From JALEGB01 sp038530925 (GTDB lineage: Bacteria; Pseudomonadota; Alphaproteobacteria; Rhodobacterales; Rhodobacteraceae), in NCBI GenBank assembly GCA_038530925.1, contig JBCBCG010000135.1:1-12109 (forward strand): a stretch of 12,109 nucleotides of DNA, in the 5' to 3' direction. This document shows, piece by piece, positions 1 through 7,154 of this stretch. A program made the position numbers and the translations under genes. Below the pieces are notes generated by a model. That model searched no databases. It worked only from the letters and a program-made list of their open reading frames with translations, and had not been told where the DNA came from. Positions within the stretch are counted from its first letter, which is position 1; every line of letters begins with the position of its first letter.

Positions 1-1
1 G

Positions 2-382
2 CTGTTCATGATCTATTCGGCCGGCAACTTCATCGAGGCGACGCCGGACACGCCGTTTTTCCAGATCGGCGAACATAAATACGGCAAGCCGATCCTCGAC
101 CGCGTGATCTCTGTCGAGACCAGCCTCGACGACGCCAAAACAGCGGCGCTGCTCTCGATGGATTCGACGCTGCGCTCAAATTTGACCGTCGGCATGCCGC
201 TCGATCTCGCCGTGCTGCCGGCGAACGCGTTCGCGTTCTCGGAAATGCGCCGCATCGAGCCCGACGACGCGCAGTTCCACGCGCTCTCGCAGGCATGGTC
301 GGAACTGATGCGCGACGCCTTCGTGCAGGCCCGCGAGCGCGCGGAGATCTATGGCGGCGAGACGCTTGATCGGAGCTGCTGA
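2..382 (+). CDS. Anbu-type proteasome-like peptidase, C-terminal part
   Basis: This is the 3' end of a gene that begins before the window; the frame is open from base 2 and ends at TGA 380-382. The protein tail carries the run MIYSAGNFIEATPDTPFFQ followed by GEHKYGKPILDR and an SMDSTLRSNLTVGMPLDL stretch. I recognise these as the conserved C-terminal half of Anbu, the bacterial proteasome-related N-terminal-nucleophile family (COG3484). Family members are about 240 residues long and assemble into rings or helical stacks in the cytoplasm. The catalytic N-terminal threonine or serine would lie outside the window, so activity cannot be judged. The gene converges on glnA, and the two are separated by hairpins at 422-490. 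The first ATG in the window (base 8) is internal, not the start. Family assignment is confident; the physiological substrate is unknown. Confidence 0.85.
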   Translation: MFMIYSAGNFIEATPDTPFFQIGEHKYGKPILDRVISVETSLDDAKTAALLSMDSTLRSNLTVGMPLDLAVLPANAFAFSEMRRIEPDDAQFHALSQAWSELMRDAFVQARERAEIYGGETLDRSC

Positions 383-415
383 CGCCAGCGGGGCGCATTC
401 TTCAAAGTTTTGTTC

Positions 416-447
416 ATAGAAAAGGCGACCGCCTGAGCGATCGCCTT
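416..447 (-). terminator. Intrinsic terminator of glnB-glnA
   Basis: Bases 422-432 and 437-447 form an 11-bp stem (AAGGCGATCGC against GCGGTCGCCTT on the minus strand, with one G-T wobble) around a TCAG loop. On the minus strand it is followed by a short T-rich run (TTTTC). On the plus strand the bases after the hairpin are not T-rich, so it looks one-directional and serves glnA rather than the convergent peptidase gene. Confidence 0.8.
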
Positions 448-464
448 CGGAGGTTTCGACTGCG

Positions 465-490
465 GCGGAGGCGGTCTTGGCCGCCTCCGC
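465..490 (-). terminator. Second perfect hairpin just after glnA stop
   Basis: A perfect 10-bp inverted repeat (GCGGAGGCGG / CCGCCTCCGC, loop of 6) sits 10 bases past the glnA stop codon and before the main terminator. No T run follows it on either strand. It may therefore act as an mRNA 3'-end stabiliser or bidirectional barrier rather than a classical terminator. Confidence 0.5.
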
Positions 491-500
491 GCACTTCGCC

Positions 501-1910
501 TTAGACGGAGTAGTACATGTCGAACTCAGCCGGGTGAGGCGTGTGTTCGAAGTTGTAGATCTCCTCCCATTTCAGCTCGGCGTAGGCTTCGATCTGATCT
601 TGGGTGAAGACGCCGCCCTTCAGCAGGAAAGCGTGGTCGGATTGCAGGCTCTCGATCGCTTCGCGGAGGCTGCCGCACACGGTCGGGATGCCCTGCAGTT
701 CTTCAGGCGGCAGCGCGTAGAGGTCTTTGTCCATCGGCTCGCCAGGATGGATCTTGTTCTCGATGCCGTCGAGGCCCGCCATCATCATCGCGGCGAAGGC
801 CAGATACGGGTTCGCGGTGGGATCCGGGAAGCGGATCTCGATGCGCTTGCCCTTCGGCGAGGTCGAGTACGGGATCCGGCAAGACGCGGAGCGGTTGCGC
901 GCCGAATAGGCGAGCAGGACCGGCGCCTCAAAGCCCGGAATCAGACGCTTATAGGAATTGGTGGACGCGTTGGTGAACGCGTTCAGCGTTTTCGCGTGCT
1001 TTAGAATTCCGCCGATATAGTAGAGGCACTCCTCGGAGAGATCGGCGTATTGATTGCCGGCGAAGAGCGGCTGGCCGTCTTTCCAGATCGACTGGTGGCA
1101 GTGCATGCCGGTGCCGTTGTCGTCTTTCACCGGCTTCGGCATGAAGGTCGCCGACTTGCCATAAGCGGCGGCGACGTTGTGGATGCAGTATTTGTAGAGC
1201 TGCAGCTTGTCCGCCGTCGTGACCATCGGGCCGAATTTGAAACCGAGCTCATGCTGCGCCGAGGCCACCTCGTGGTGGTGCTTCTCGACCGGAACGCCCA
1301 TCTTCTTCATCGTCGACAGCATCTCGGAGCGCATGTCCTGGCCGCTGTCGATCGGGTTCACCGGGAAGTATCCGCCCTTGACGCGAGGACGATGGCCCAT
1401 ATTGCCCATCTCGTACTCGGTCCAGGAGTTATTCATCATGTCCGAGCTGTCGACTTCCATCGCCACGCGGTGCGGCGAGACTTCGAAGCGGACGCTGTCG
1501 AACACGAAGAACTCGGCCTCTGGGCCAAAGAACACTTCATCGCCGATGCCAGTCGATTTCAGATACTCGACCGCCTTCTTGGAAGTGGAACGCGGGTCGC
1601 GCGCATAGGGCTCGCCCGTGCCGGGCTCGAGGATGTCGCAAAAAAGCGCGAGCGTGTTCTGCGCGTAGAACGGATCCATCTGCGCGGTGGCGGTGTCGGG
1701 CATCAAGGTCATGTCCGACTCGTTGATGGCCTTCCAGCCGGCGATGGAGGAGCCGTCGAACATCACGCCGTCGGCGAACATGTCTTCATCGACGCTGTCG
1801 ACTTCCATGGTGACATGCTGAAGCTTACCGCGCGGATCGGTGAAGCGCAGATCGACGTATTCGACCTCTTTCGCCTTGATCATCTCGAGGACGGATTTCG
1901 CGTCGCTCAT
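501..1910 (-). CDS. glnA: Type I glutamine synthetase
   Basis: GlnA makes glutamine from glutamate, ammonia and ATP in a cytoplasmic dodecamer, and is the main ammonia-assimilation enzyme. From ATG at 1910 the protein is 469 residues, the usual GlnA-I length. Visible landmarks are DGSS near 52-55, the EAEFF metal/substrate segment near 131-135, HHHEV near 211-215, NGTGMHCHQS near 265-274, NRSASCRIP near 339-347 and FPDPTANPYLAF near 361-372. Tyr398 lies in DLYALPPEE, the counterpart of the adenylylated tyrosine of the E. coli enzyme, so control by GlnE is expected. The start is supported by GGGAG about 5-9 bases upstream. The gene is downstream of glnB in one minus-strand transcription unit. 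The oddity is that the reading frame stays open for 247 further codons upstream (see the separate entry), so a longer 716-residue product is formally possible. Confidence 0.97.
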   Translation of the reverse strand: MSDAKSVLEMIKAKEVEYVDLRFTDPRGKLQHVTMEVDSVDEDMFADGVMFDGSSIAGWKAINESDMTLMPDTATAQMDPFYAQNTLALFCDILEPGTGEPYARDPRSTSKKAVEYLKSTGIGDEVFFGPEAEFFVFDSVRFEVSPHRVAMEVDSSDMMNNSWTEYEMGNMGHRPRVKGGYFPVNPIDSGQDMRSEMLSTMKKMGVPVEKHHHEVASAQHELGFKFGPMVTTADKLQLYKYCIHNVAAAYGKSATFMPKPVKDDNGTGMHCHQSIWKDGQPLFAGNQYADLSEECLYYIGGILKHAKTLNAFTNASTNSYKRLIPGFEAPVLLAYSARNRSASCRIPYSTSPKGKRIEIRFPDPTANPYLAFAAMMMAGLDGIENKIHPGEPMDKDLYALPPEELQGIPTVCGSLREAIESLQSDHAFLLKGGVFTQDQIEAYAELKWEEIYNFEHTPHPAEFDMYYSV

Positions 1911-2651
1911 TCTCTGCTCCCTTTCTGCAGGATTGTTCACTGATTTCTCGGAGACCGCCGCGACAGCGAGGTCGCTTATCACGGCGGGAGACTGGGTGGC
2001 GAGCACCGGGCGCTCCGCCGGCACCGCGCGCGGACCCGGCGGCTCGGGCGGCGGGCGCTCGGGCTCGGGCGCAGGCGGCGGGCTCGGCGCCGCAGCGGGC
2101 GGCTCAGGCTCGCGCCGCCGCGGCGTGGTCGCCATGCCGTCGCCGCCCGCGATGGGCAAATCGAGCGGTCGCGGCTTGACGGGCTCGCCCGCAGCCGGCG
2201 TCTCGCTCGTGATGCTCTTGGAGCCCTCGGCGCGGCTTGGGCCCTCTGGCGCTGGGCGCGCAGGCCCTGTCAACGGCGAGGGCGTGAGCGGTTGGCGCTC
2301 CGGTTTCGGCGTCGCGGCGGACAGAGCAGGTTTCTCTTCCTGCGGCGCGGGCGCTTCAGGGGGCGTCGGCTCGGCTTGCGGCGTCGGATCAGCGGTCTCC
2401 GCGGCCGCCGGAGGCGTCGGCGCGGCGGGAGGCGCGGTGTCCGGCGCCGGGCTCGGCGTCTCGGTCGCGCCCTTAGACGCTTTGGGCGCGGCGGGCGCAG
2501 GGTGCGGCGGATCCGCAGGCGCGGCGGCCGGCTCTGGCTTCGGGGCCTGCGCCGAGGCGGACGCAGCGTCCGTCTTTTTGGGAAGCGGCTCCGGCGGCGT
2601 TTCGCTTGTTTTGCGGCGCCCGAACAGGCGCTCCCAGAAACTAGAGGGCAT
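1911..2651 (-). other. Pro/Ala-rich 247-codon ORF fused in frame to glnA
   Basis: A reading frame opens at ATG 2651, overlapping the last 11 bases of glnB, and reads without a stop straight into glnA. Its start has a strong Shine-Dalgarno sequence (GAGGAGGGA, about 4 bases before the ATG) lying inside the end of glnB, which suggests translational coupling. The predicted segment starts MPSSFWERLFGRRK, a short aromatic and basic head. About 200 residues dominated by Pro, Ala, Glu and Ser follow, probably disordered, and then a more ordinary 30-residue stretch before the GlnA methionine. No domain is recognised. It may be (a) an N-terminal extension of GlnA, (b) a separate gene whose stop has been lost, since a tandem TGATAA lies in another frame at 1976-1981 where the composition changes, or (c) a non-translated spacer. 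The dedicated ribosome binding site argues against (c). Confidence 0.5.
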
Positions 2652-2979
2652 CGCGTCCCTCCTCGCCGGTCCGAATGCGGACGACTTGTTCAATCGCGCT
2701 CACGAATATCTTCCCGTCTCCAATCTTTCCGGTTTTGGCCGAGGCGCTGATCGCGGCGATGCACTCGTCCAGCAGATCATCCGCGACGACCACCTCGATC
2801 TTCACCTTCGGCAGAAAATCAACCACATACTCCGCGCCTCGGTAGAGTTCGGTGTGCCCGCGCTGGCGACCGAACCCCTTCGCCTCGATCACCGTCAAGC
2901 CCTGCACTCCAAGCTCTTGCAAGGCCTCTTTCACCTCGTCGAGCTTGAACGGTTTGACGATCGCCTCGATCTTTTTCAT
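2641..2979 (-). CDS. glnB: Nitrogen regulatory protein PII
   Basis: PII is the trimeric cytoplasmic sensor of 2-oxoglutarate, ATP/ADP and glutamine status. It controls GlnE, NtrB and other nitrogen targets. The product is 112 residues, the standard PII length, and starts MKKIEAIVKPFKLDEVKEAL. The T-loop contains Tyr51 in RGAEYVVDFLPK, the residue uridylylated by GlnD. The C-terminal portion reads KIGDGKIFVSAIEQVVRIRTGE, as in GlnB/GlnK proteins. Start at ATG 2979 is set by AGGAGAGG at 2987-2994, seven bases upstream; the frame is open further upstream to 3147 but that region is not PII-like. It is first gene of the glnB-glnA unit. GlnB rather than GlnK is preferred because glnA follows and no amtB is seen. 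Confidence 0.96.
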   Translation of the reverse strand: MKKIEAIVKPFKLDEVKEALQELGVQGLTVIEAKGFGRQRGHTELYRGAEYVVDFLPKVKIEVVVADDLLDECIAAISASAKTGKIGDGKIFVSAIEQVVRIRTGEEGRDAL

Positions 2980-3513
2980 CGGCGGGCCTCTCCTGGATCG
3001 GTTCGCGGTTTCAGCGCAAAAGGTCGTGTTCGGCGCGGATATATCATGGGCCGAGCGCGGGCGAGAGGCGCGGTTATGAGGCTCTGCTGGCTCGAACGGG
3101 CGGGAAATCCTGCGATCGTGGCGATGGCGCTCCGTCCTTATTCCCAAGAGCCGTTATCCCGTCGCGGCGCGGGTCGCGCGCGCTCCAGCGGGGCTCTCAC
3201 TCATTCTCTCGTCGCCGCGCCGCGCGCTGTTGCGCGCGCCATCAGCGCTTGCGCCGCGAGGCGGGGCGCCTCGCACGAAATTTGTTTACAGCCGGCGCAG
3301 GCCTAACGGCTTGAGCCGGCGGGTCTTGTTCGCGGCGCTCTCAGCCCTGAGACTGCTTCCGAGCGTCGCAGGACGGTAGAGCAAAGGCTGCGCCAGAAAA
3401 ATTATGAAGAAAAAACAGGATGAAGGGCTGTTAATGCGCCCGTTGTCGCATGCGAATTATGCGTGCGGCGCCCAAGAAGTAGGCGCCGGCGGCTGTCGTG
3501 GGAGGAGGCGGCG
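2980..3513. other. Intergenic control region between glnB and nnrDE
   Basis: These 534 bases separate divergent glnB and the NAD(P)HX repair gene. The glnB ribosome binding site is at 2987-2994 and that of the right-hand gene (GGAGGAGG) at 3501-3508. A perfect hairpin with 7-bp CGCGCGC/GCGCGCG arms and a TGTT loop lies at 3221-3238. An AT-richer patch lies near 3397-3460. I looked for a sigma-54 TGGCAC-N5-TTGC site upstream of glnB on the minus strand and did not find a good one. No convincing sigma-70 pair stands out either. Confidence 0.5.
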
Positions 3514-5145
3514 ATGAGGCTGGAAGGCGGCGAGACGCCGCTGCGGCGACGGCTGTTGAGCGCCGCGGATGTGCGCCGGATCGATCAGACGGCTGAGGCG
3601 CTTAGCGCTCAAAGCCAGGCGGGCGGCGGCGTCGCGGCGCTGATGCGCCGAGCGGGCGCCGCGGTGGCGGCGGCGGCGGAGCGGCGCTTCGGCGCGCGGG
3701 CCGGGCGAGCGGCGATCCTCGCCGGGCCGGGCGCGAATGGCGGTGATGGTTATGTCGCCGCGCGGGAGCTGATGGGCGCCGGGCGGGAGGCGATCGTGCT
3801 CGCGCTCGCCCCGCCGGCGCCCGGTCCCGCCGCGGAGGCGGAGCGCGCCTGGGGCGCCGCGGGCGGCGCGGTGCTGAGCGGCGACGATCCTGCGGCGGAG
3901 AAGGCGTTCGATGAGGCGGCGTATCTGATCGACGCGCTGTTCGGCGTCGGCTTGACGCGCCCGGCGACTGGGACGGCGGCGCGCTGGATCGCCGCTGCGA
4001 ACGACGCGGCCGCGCGCGCGGAAGGGCCGCCGATCTTAAGCGTCGACATCCCGTCTGGCGTAGCGGTGGACACGGGGCGGGCGCTTGGGCCTGCGATCGC
4101 CGCTGCGGCGACGGTGACGTTTCTGGCGCCGAAGCGCGGCCATCGTCTCGGCGAGGGCGCGTTATTATGCGGCGAGGTCGAGGTCGTTCAGATTGGCGCG
4201 CCGGCCGAGGCGTTGGCGCGCTGGCCGGATCAAACGACGGAGCTCGCGCCGTTCCTCTGGGCGGACGAGGGACGAGATCACGGGCTCGGCAAGCCTGTGG
4301 ACGCCCACAAATACGACCATGGCGCGGCGTTGATCGCGAGCGGCGGGCGCGGGGCGAGCGGGGCGGCGCGGCTGGCGGCGCGGGCCTGCCTGCGCATCGG
4401 GGCGGGGCTCGCGACCGTGGCCGCGCCCGAGGGCGCGATGGCGGAATGCGCGGCGCAGCTCACTGCGGTGATGCTGCGTGAGGCCGAGACGCCGGACGCC
4501 TTCGCGGAGTTGCTGGAGGATCGGCGGATCAACGCCGTCCTGCTCGGGCCGGGACATGGCGCGCATCCGGGCGGCGCGGCGCGGAGCCGCGCCTTCATCG
4601 AGACGCTGCTCGGATCGGAGGCGTATCGCGCCGGACGGCGCCTGGCCGTGCTGGACGCCGATGCGCTGACCTGCTGGCCGGAGCCGGCGCGCCTTTTTGA
4701 GGCGCTGGCGCTGGGCGCGGCGGTGGTGACGCCCCATGGCGGCGAGTTCGCGCGGCTCTTTCCGGATCTTGGCGCGGCGTTGGCGGATCCGGCGGAGGCG
4801 GCGCGCTTCGGCAAGATCGAAGCCTGCCGCGCCGCGGCGTCGCGCGCAGGCGCTGTGGTGCTGCTGAAAGGCTTCGACACGGTGGTGGCGGCGCCGGAGG
4901 GGCGCGCGGCGGTTCAAACGGCGGCGGGCGCGCGCGCGGCGCCGTGGCTCGCCACGGCGGGATCTGGCGATGCGCTCGCCGGGCTGATCCTCGGCCTCGG
5001 CGCGCGGGGCTTCGCGGCGTTCGAGGCGGCGGCGGCGGGCGCGTGGCTTCATCTCGAAGCGGGCCGGCGCGCCGGCCCTGGCCTTATCGCTGAGGATTTG
5101 CCTGAGGCGATAACGGCGGCCCTGCGCGGCGGCGCCGAGGCGTGA
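3514..5145 (+). CDS. nnr: Bifunctional NAD(P)HX epimerase / ADP-dependent dehydratase
   Basis: This enzyme repairs hydrated NADH and NADPH: the N-terminal YjeF_N domain interconverts the R and S epimers, and the C-terminal ribokinase-like domain dehydrates S-NAD(P)HX using ADP. The 543-residue product matches fused family members. In the epimerase half, GPGANGGDGYVAAREL is at 71-86 and SVDIPSGVAVDTG at 176-188. In the dehydratase half, AHKYDHGAALIASGG is at 264-278, LLGPGHG near 343-349, VLDADAL near 379-385, VVTPHGGEF at 404-412, VLLKGFDTVV near 449-458 and TAGSGDALAG at 481-490. ATG 3514 is chosen because GGAGGAGG precedes it by 5 bases; an in-frame GTG at 3463 adds only an Arg-rich stretch without a ribosome site. 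It is transcribed away from glnB and converges on the DUF4259 gene 27 bases away. All key motifs appear intact. Confidence 0.95.
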   Translation: MRLEGGETPLRRRLLSAADVRRIDQTAEALSAQSQAGGGVAALMRRAGAAVAAAAERRFGARAGRAAILAGPGANGGDGYVAARELMGAGREAIVLALAPPAPGPAAEAERAWGAAGGAVLSGDDPAAEKAFDEAAYLIDALFGVGLTRPATGTAARWIAAANDAAARAEGPPILSVDIPSGVAVDTGRALGPAIAAAATVTFLAPKRGHRLGEGALLCGEVEVVQIGAPAEALARWPDQTTELAPFLWADEGRDHGLGKPVDAHKYDHGAALIASGGRGASGAARLAARACLRIGAGLATVAAPEGAMAECAAQLTAVMLREAETPDAFAELLEDRRINAVLLGPGHGAHPGGAARSRAFIETLLGSEAYRAGRRLAVLDADALTCWPEPARLFEALALGAAVVTPHGGEFARLFPDLGAALADPAEAARFGKIEACRAAASRAGAVVLLKGFDTVVAAPEGRAAVQTAAGARAAPWLATAGSGDALAGLILGLGARGFAAFEAAAAGAWLHLEAGRRAGPGLIAEDLPEAITAALRGGAEA

Positions 5146-5172
5146 GGCGCCGATCGCGCTCGCTGCGCCGAG

Positions 5173-5580
5173 CTAGCTGAGCCGCGCTTGGAGCGCGTCG
5201 ATCCCGGCGCTCCAAGCGCCGAAAAGCGCGTCGTTTTCGTTCCAAAGGTCGAAGAGCTCCGATGCGTCCTCATCGAGAATGCGGGCGAGCGCCGCCAAGG
5301 CGCGCGCGGCGAGGCCGTCAAGGTTCGGATGCTCGGCGATTTCCGCTGTGACGGGCGGATGAGTTTCGAGCAGCGCGTGATCGCCGTCGCGCGCGGCGGC
5401 GACGTACTGCGCGGCGGCGATCACGGCGGCGCCGATATCGCCGTCGAGATACGCGCCATCCTCCGCTTCGAGCGCCGCGTCAAAGGCGCGCGTGATCGCG
5501 CCGAGCCCGTCCGTCTCATACTCTTGCACCCAATCAAGCGCGCCGTCGTCTTCGTCCCACGATACGCCCGAGGCTCCCAT
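5173..5580 (-). CDS. DUF4259-like small protein
   Basis: The 135-residue product begins MGASGVSWDEDDGALDWVQE, the pattern (aromatic, acidic run, then A-L-D-W) I associate with DUF4259 proteins. After that come alanine-rich helices (about 45-65 and 88-102) and an acidic segment near 103-119 with a WNEND motif. It has no signal peptide or membrane segment, so a cytoplasmic protein of unknown function is expected. The start at ATG 5580 is set by GAGGAGAGG upstream, which overlaps the end of the preceding gene. Only 5 bases separate it from the metallopeptidase stop, so the two are almost certainly co-transcribed and probably coupled. The frame extends upstream to 5826, but that part is antisense-like and Arg/Gly rich. 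Assignment is from memory of the family, not a search. Confidence 0.75.
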   Translation of the reverse strand: MGASGVSWDEDDGALDWVQEYETDGLGAITRAFDAALEAEDGAYLDGDIGAAVIAAAQYVAAARDGDHALLETHPPVTAEIAEHPNLDGLAARALAALARILDEDASELFDLWNENDALFGAWSAGIDALQARLS

Positions 5581-5585
5581 CGACG

Positions 5586-6548
5586 TCACCTCTCCTCTTT
5601 GGTCTCTTTGGCGTTCTGGCAGATCGGCCCGGTGAGCCGCTGTCCCGGCGGCAGGCTCGGCTGCGCCACCGTGCAGATCAGATCGAGCGAGGCGTCGGTC
5701 GCGCCGGCCAAGTCGATCTTGCGGGACGGGATCCCCGCCAAGAAGCCCATGTAAAGGGCGACGACCCTGTCGCTGGTGAAGCCGTGGAAATCCGGATCGC
5801 GCCAGCGCCCTTGCGGCAACGCCCAAAGCTCTGCGACCATCGTCTCCGCCCGGTCGACAGCGACGCCGCCGGATCTCCCTGCGAAATAAGCGCCGAGGTA
5901 ATCGGCCTGCAGTTCGATGAGGATCGGGCTTCGCACGCCGATCTCGAGAAACAGCGATCGCATGAGGCCGGATTTCTCTTGGTAGGCGTGCGCGGTTTCA
6001 TGGCCGATGATGAAGCTCCAGACCGCCTCGCTCGTCGGCCCGATATCGTCGACGGCTTCGCGATAGGCGCGCGGGATATGGACTTGATCGCGCAAGATGA
6101 ATGGCGGCTGGCTTGGCAGCATGTAGGGCAGATCCGCGCCGAAGGCGGCGGTTTCGGTGAGGTAGAAATCCGGCTCGACGCCGAAGACGGCGCGGGCCTC
6201 GGCGATGATCGGGCCAAGCACCGGATCGTCCCTGAGCGAGACGCAATCGGTGCGCAGCGCGCAATCGGGTTTGAAGGCGAGCGGCGTGGTGGTTGGTCGG
6301 GTCGGCGCCGCAGGTTTCGGCGCGGCGTTCTCCGCCGCGTCGCAGGCCGTCTCCAGCGGCGCCGCCATGACGCCGGCGCCGTGGGCGCGAAGGCAATCGC
6401 TCTCTTCAGCGAGGGCGCTTTGGCTCTGCAGCGCCAGAGCGATGAGGCTCGCAAAGAGCCGAAGAGCGATCCTAGCGATGCGATGTGGAACGTCGTCGAT
6501 CGCATTGCGGCGGATCGGATGCGGCGCGCGCCGAGAAACACATGACAT
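5586..6548 (-). CDS. Exported zinc metallopeptidase-like protein (HETAH)
   Basis: The product is 320 residues from ATG 6548. Residues about 22-47 form a basic then hydrophobic signal peptide (IARIALRLFASLIALAL ending SALA, cleavage near 47). A low-complexity Pro/Ala/Thr linker follows at about 75-90. The mature domain has HETAH at 183-187 and, 25 residues later, ELQADYLGAYFAG (212-224). That spacing and acidic residue are typical of gluzincin metallopeptidases, in which two histidines and a downstream Glu/Asp bind zinc. Four cysteines (C96, C102, C292, C310) fit disulfides in the periplasm. No specific family or substrate is recognised. Only the ATG at 6548 (or longer frames running through the tRNA) can start it: I find no ATG, GTG or TTG between it and the signal peptide. 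It lacks a clear Shine-Dalgarno sequence, and its first 11 codons come from a degenerate copy of the adjacent 111-base repeat. It lies 5 bases upstream of the DUF4259 gene. Confidence 0.75.
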   Translation of the reverse strand: MSCVSRRAPHPIRRNAIDDVPHRIARIALRLFASLIALALQSQSALAEESDCLRAHGAGVMAAPLETACDAAENAAPKPAAPTRPTTTPLAFKPDCALRTDCVSLRDDPVLGPIIAEARAVFGVEPDFYLTETAAFGADLPYMLPSQPPFILRDQVHIPRAYREAVDDIGPTSEAVWSFIIGHETAHAYQEKSGLMRSLFLEIGVRSPILIELQADYLGAYFAGRSGGVAVDRAETMVAELWALPQGRWRDPDFHGFTSDRVVALYMGFLAGIPSRKIDLAGATDASLDLICTVAQPSLPPGQRLTGPICQNAKETKEER

Positions 6549-6880
6549 GGTGCGGGACGGCGTAAGCCCGTCGAAGAGAAGCGCTAAACCAGCGCGACCG
6601 CGCGTCGGCCGGTCAGGCCGCCCTGTCGGAGGCGCCGCCAGTCGCGAGGCCCATAAAGTGGTGCGTGCGAGCGGAATTTCTTCGAACCGAGGCTCCAAAC
6701 AAGCGCGACTGCGCGTCGGCCGGTCAGGCCGCCCTGTCGGATGCGCCGCGCGCCGCGAGACACATGAAGTGGTGCGGGCGAGCGGAATTTCTTCGAACCG
6801 AGGCTCCAAACAAGCGCGACTTCGCGTCGGCCGGTCAGGCCGCCCTGTCGGAGGCGCCGCGCGCCGCGAGACACATGAAG
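6515..6880 (-). repeat. tRNA-Leu trailer array: three 111-bp tandem units plus partial fourth
   Basis: Units lie at 6770-6880, 6659-6769 and 6548-6658, each exactly 111 bases, with a 33-base partial unit at 6515-6547 (28 of 33 bases match the middle unit). The first two differ at only 3 positions; the third is diverged in its tRNA-like half. On the plus strand every unit starts TGGTGCG(G/T)G, the reverse complement of the tRNA-Leu acceptor and CCA end. The two conserved ones continue with a TTCGAACC word matching the T-loop. Each full unit also holds CGGCC-TGACC-GGCCG, a 5-bp stem-loop. Because 111 is a multiple of three, one frame stays open through the array. It is not a CRISPR: the unit is contiguous, with no spacers. 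The layout resembles the tandem repeats after E. coli tyrT, which also carry copies of the tRNA 3' end. Confidence 0.9.
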
Positions 6881-6965
6881 TGGTGCGGGTGAAGGGACTC
6901 GAACCCCCACGCCTTGCGGCGCCAGAACCTAAATCTGGTGCGTCTACCAGTTCCGCCACACCCGC
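6881..6965 (-). tRNA. tRNA-Leu (anticodon UAG)
   Basis: The 85-base gene runs from 6965 down to 6881. The 7-bp acceptor stem is GCGGGTG paired with CACCCGC, with discriminator A and an encoded CCA. The anticodon arm is CCAGA-TTTAGGT-TCTGG, giving anticodon TAG for CUN leucine codons. A long variable arm (class II) and GGTTCGAGTCC T-arm are present. The tRNA is followed at its CCA end by the tandem array and preceded by a promoter candidate at 6990-7018. Confidence 0.97.
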
Positions 6966-6989
6966 ACAGCCCGCCTTTCCGAACGCTTG

Positions 6990-7018
6990 CACATAAGCAT
7001 GACGCCGGCCTCGTGAAA
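6990..7018 (-). promoter_or_regulatory. Candidate sigma-70 promoter of tRNA-Leu
   Basis: On the minus strand TTTCAC (7013-7018) and TATGTG (6990-6995) are separated by 17 bases. They lie about 25 bases before the mature tRNA 5' end, a normal distance for a tRNA leader. Matches to consensus are moderate. Confidence 0.5.
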
Positions 7019-7065
7019 GCCCCTTTTCGGCGCGCGCGCCGATCTTGCGTCTGTCGTCGCGCGTT

Positions 7066-7127
7066 AACGTTTCAGCAACGTTCCTGGAGACATATCCCTT
7101 AACATCCCTTTTGGGACACATCTGTCC
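7066..7127 (+). promoter_or_regulatory. Leader and putative control region of phage RNA polymerase
   Basis: Two AACGTT palindromes (7066-7071 and 7077-7082) are spaced 11 bases apart, one helical turn, as expected for an operator. Two ATCCCTT words occur at 7094-7100 and 7104-7110. The dyad TCCC-TTTT-GGGA lies at 7105-7116. The stretch TTAACATCCC-N5-GG-N3-CA (7099-7120) shares spacing with the two downstream promoter-like elements but lacks the TATAGGG start region. No confident host sigma-70 promoter was found, although the polymerase would need one. Confidence 0.4.
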
Positions 7128-7154
7128 TGAGCTTGGAGGCTGGAGAGAAGGTCT

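Noticed and set aside
3010..3040. Sigma-54 promoter for glnB (CACGACCTTTTGCG on the minus strand)
   Set aside because: The GG of the -24 element is missing and the spacing to TTGC is off by one.
1840..3306. Long plus-strand ORF opposite glnB-glnA
   Set aside because: It is an antisense shadow of GC-rich coding sequence, Gly/Ala/Ser rich in the Pro-rich region, with no recognisable domain.
3463..3513. GTG start of the NAD(P)HX gene, 17 codons upstream
   Set aside because: There is no Shine-Dalgarno there and the added residues are Arg-rich; ATG 3514 has a strong GGAGGAGG at ideal spacing.
3404..3517. 37-codon ORF MKKKQDEGLLMRPLSHANYA... whose stop overlaps the nnr start
   Set aside because: There is no ribosome binding site, it has an Arg-rich tail produced by the Shine-Dalgarno region, and no leader-peptide or attenuator structure was seen.
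6515..6880. CRISPR array
   Set aside because: The repeated unit is 111 bases and contiguous with no variable spacers, and no cas genes are nearby.
6515..6965. Attachment site duplications (attL/attR) of the T7-like prophage
   Set aside because: The repeats are on the side of the tRNA away from the phage genes, no integrase is visible and no copy of the core is seen at the other side. The repeats are better described as a tRNA trailer array.
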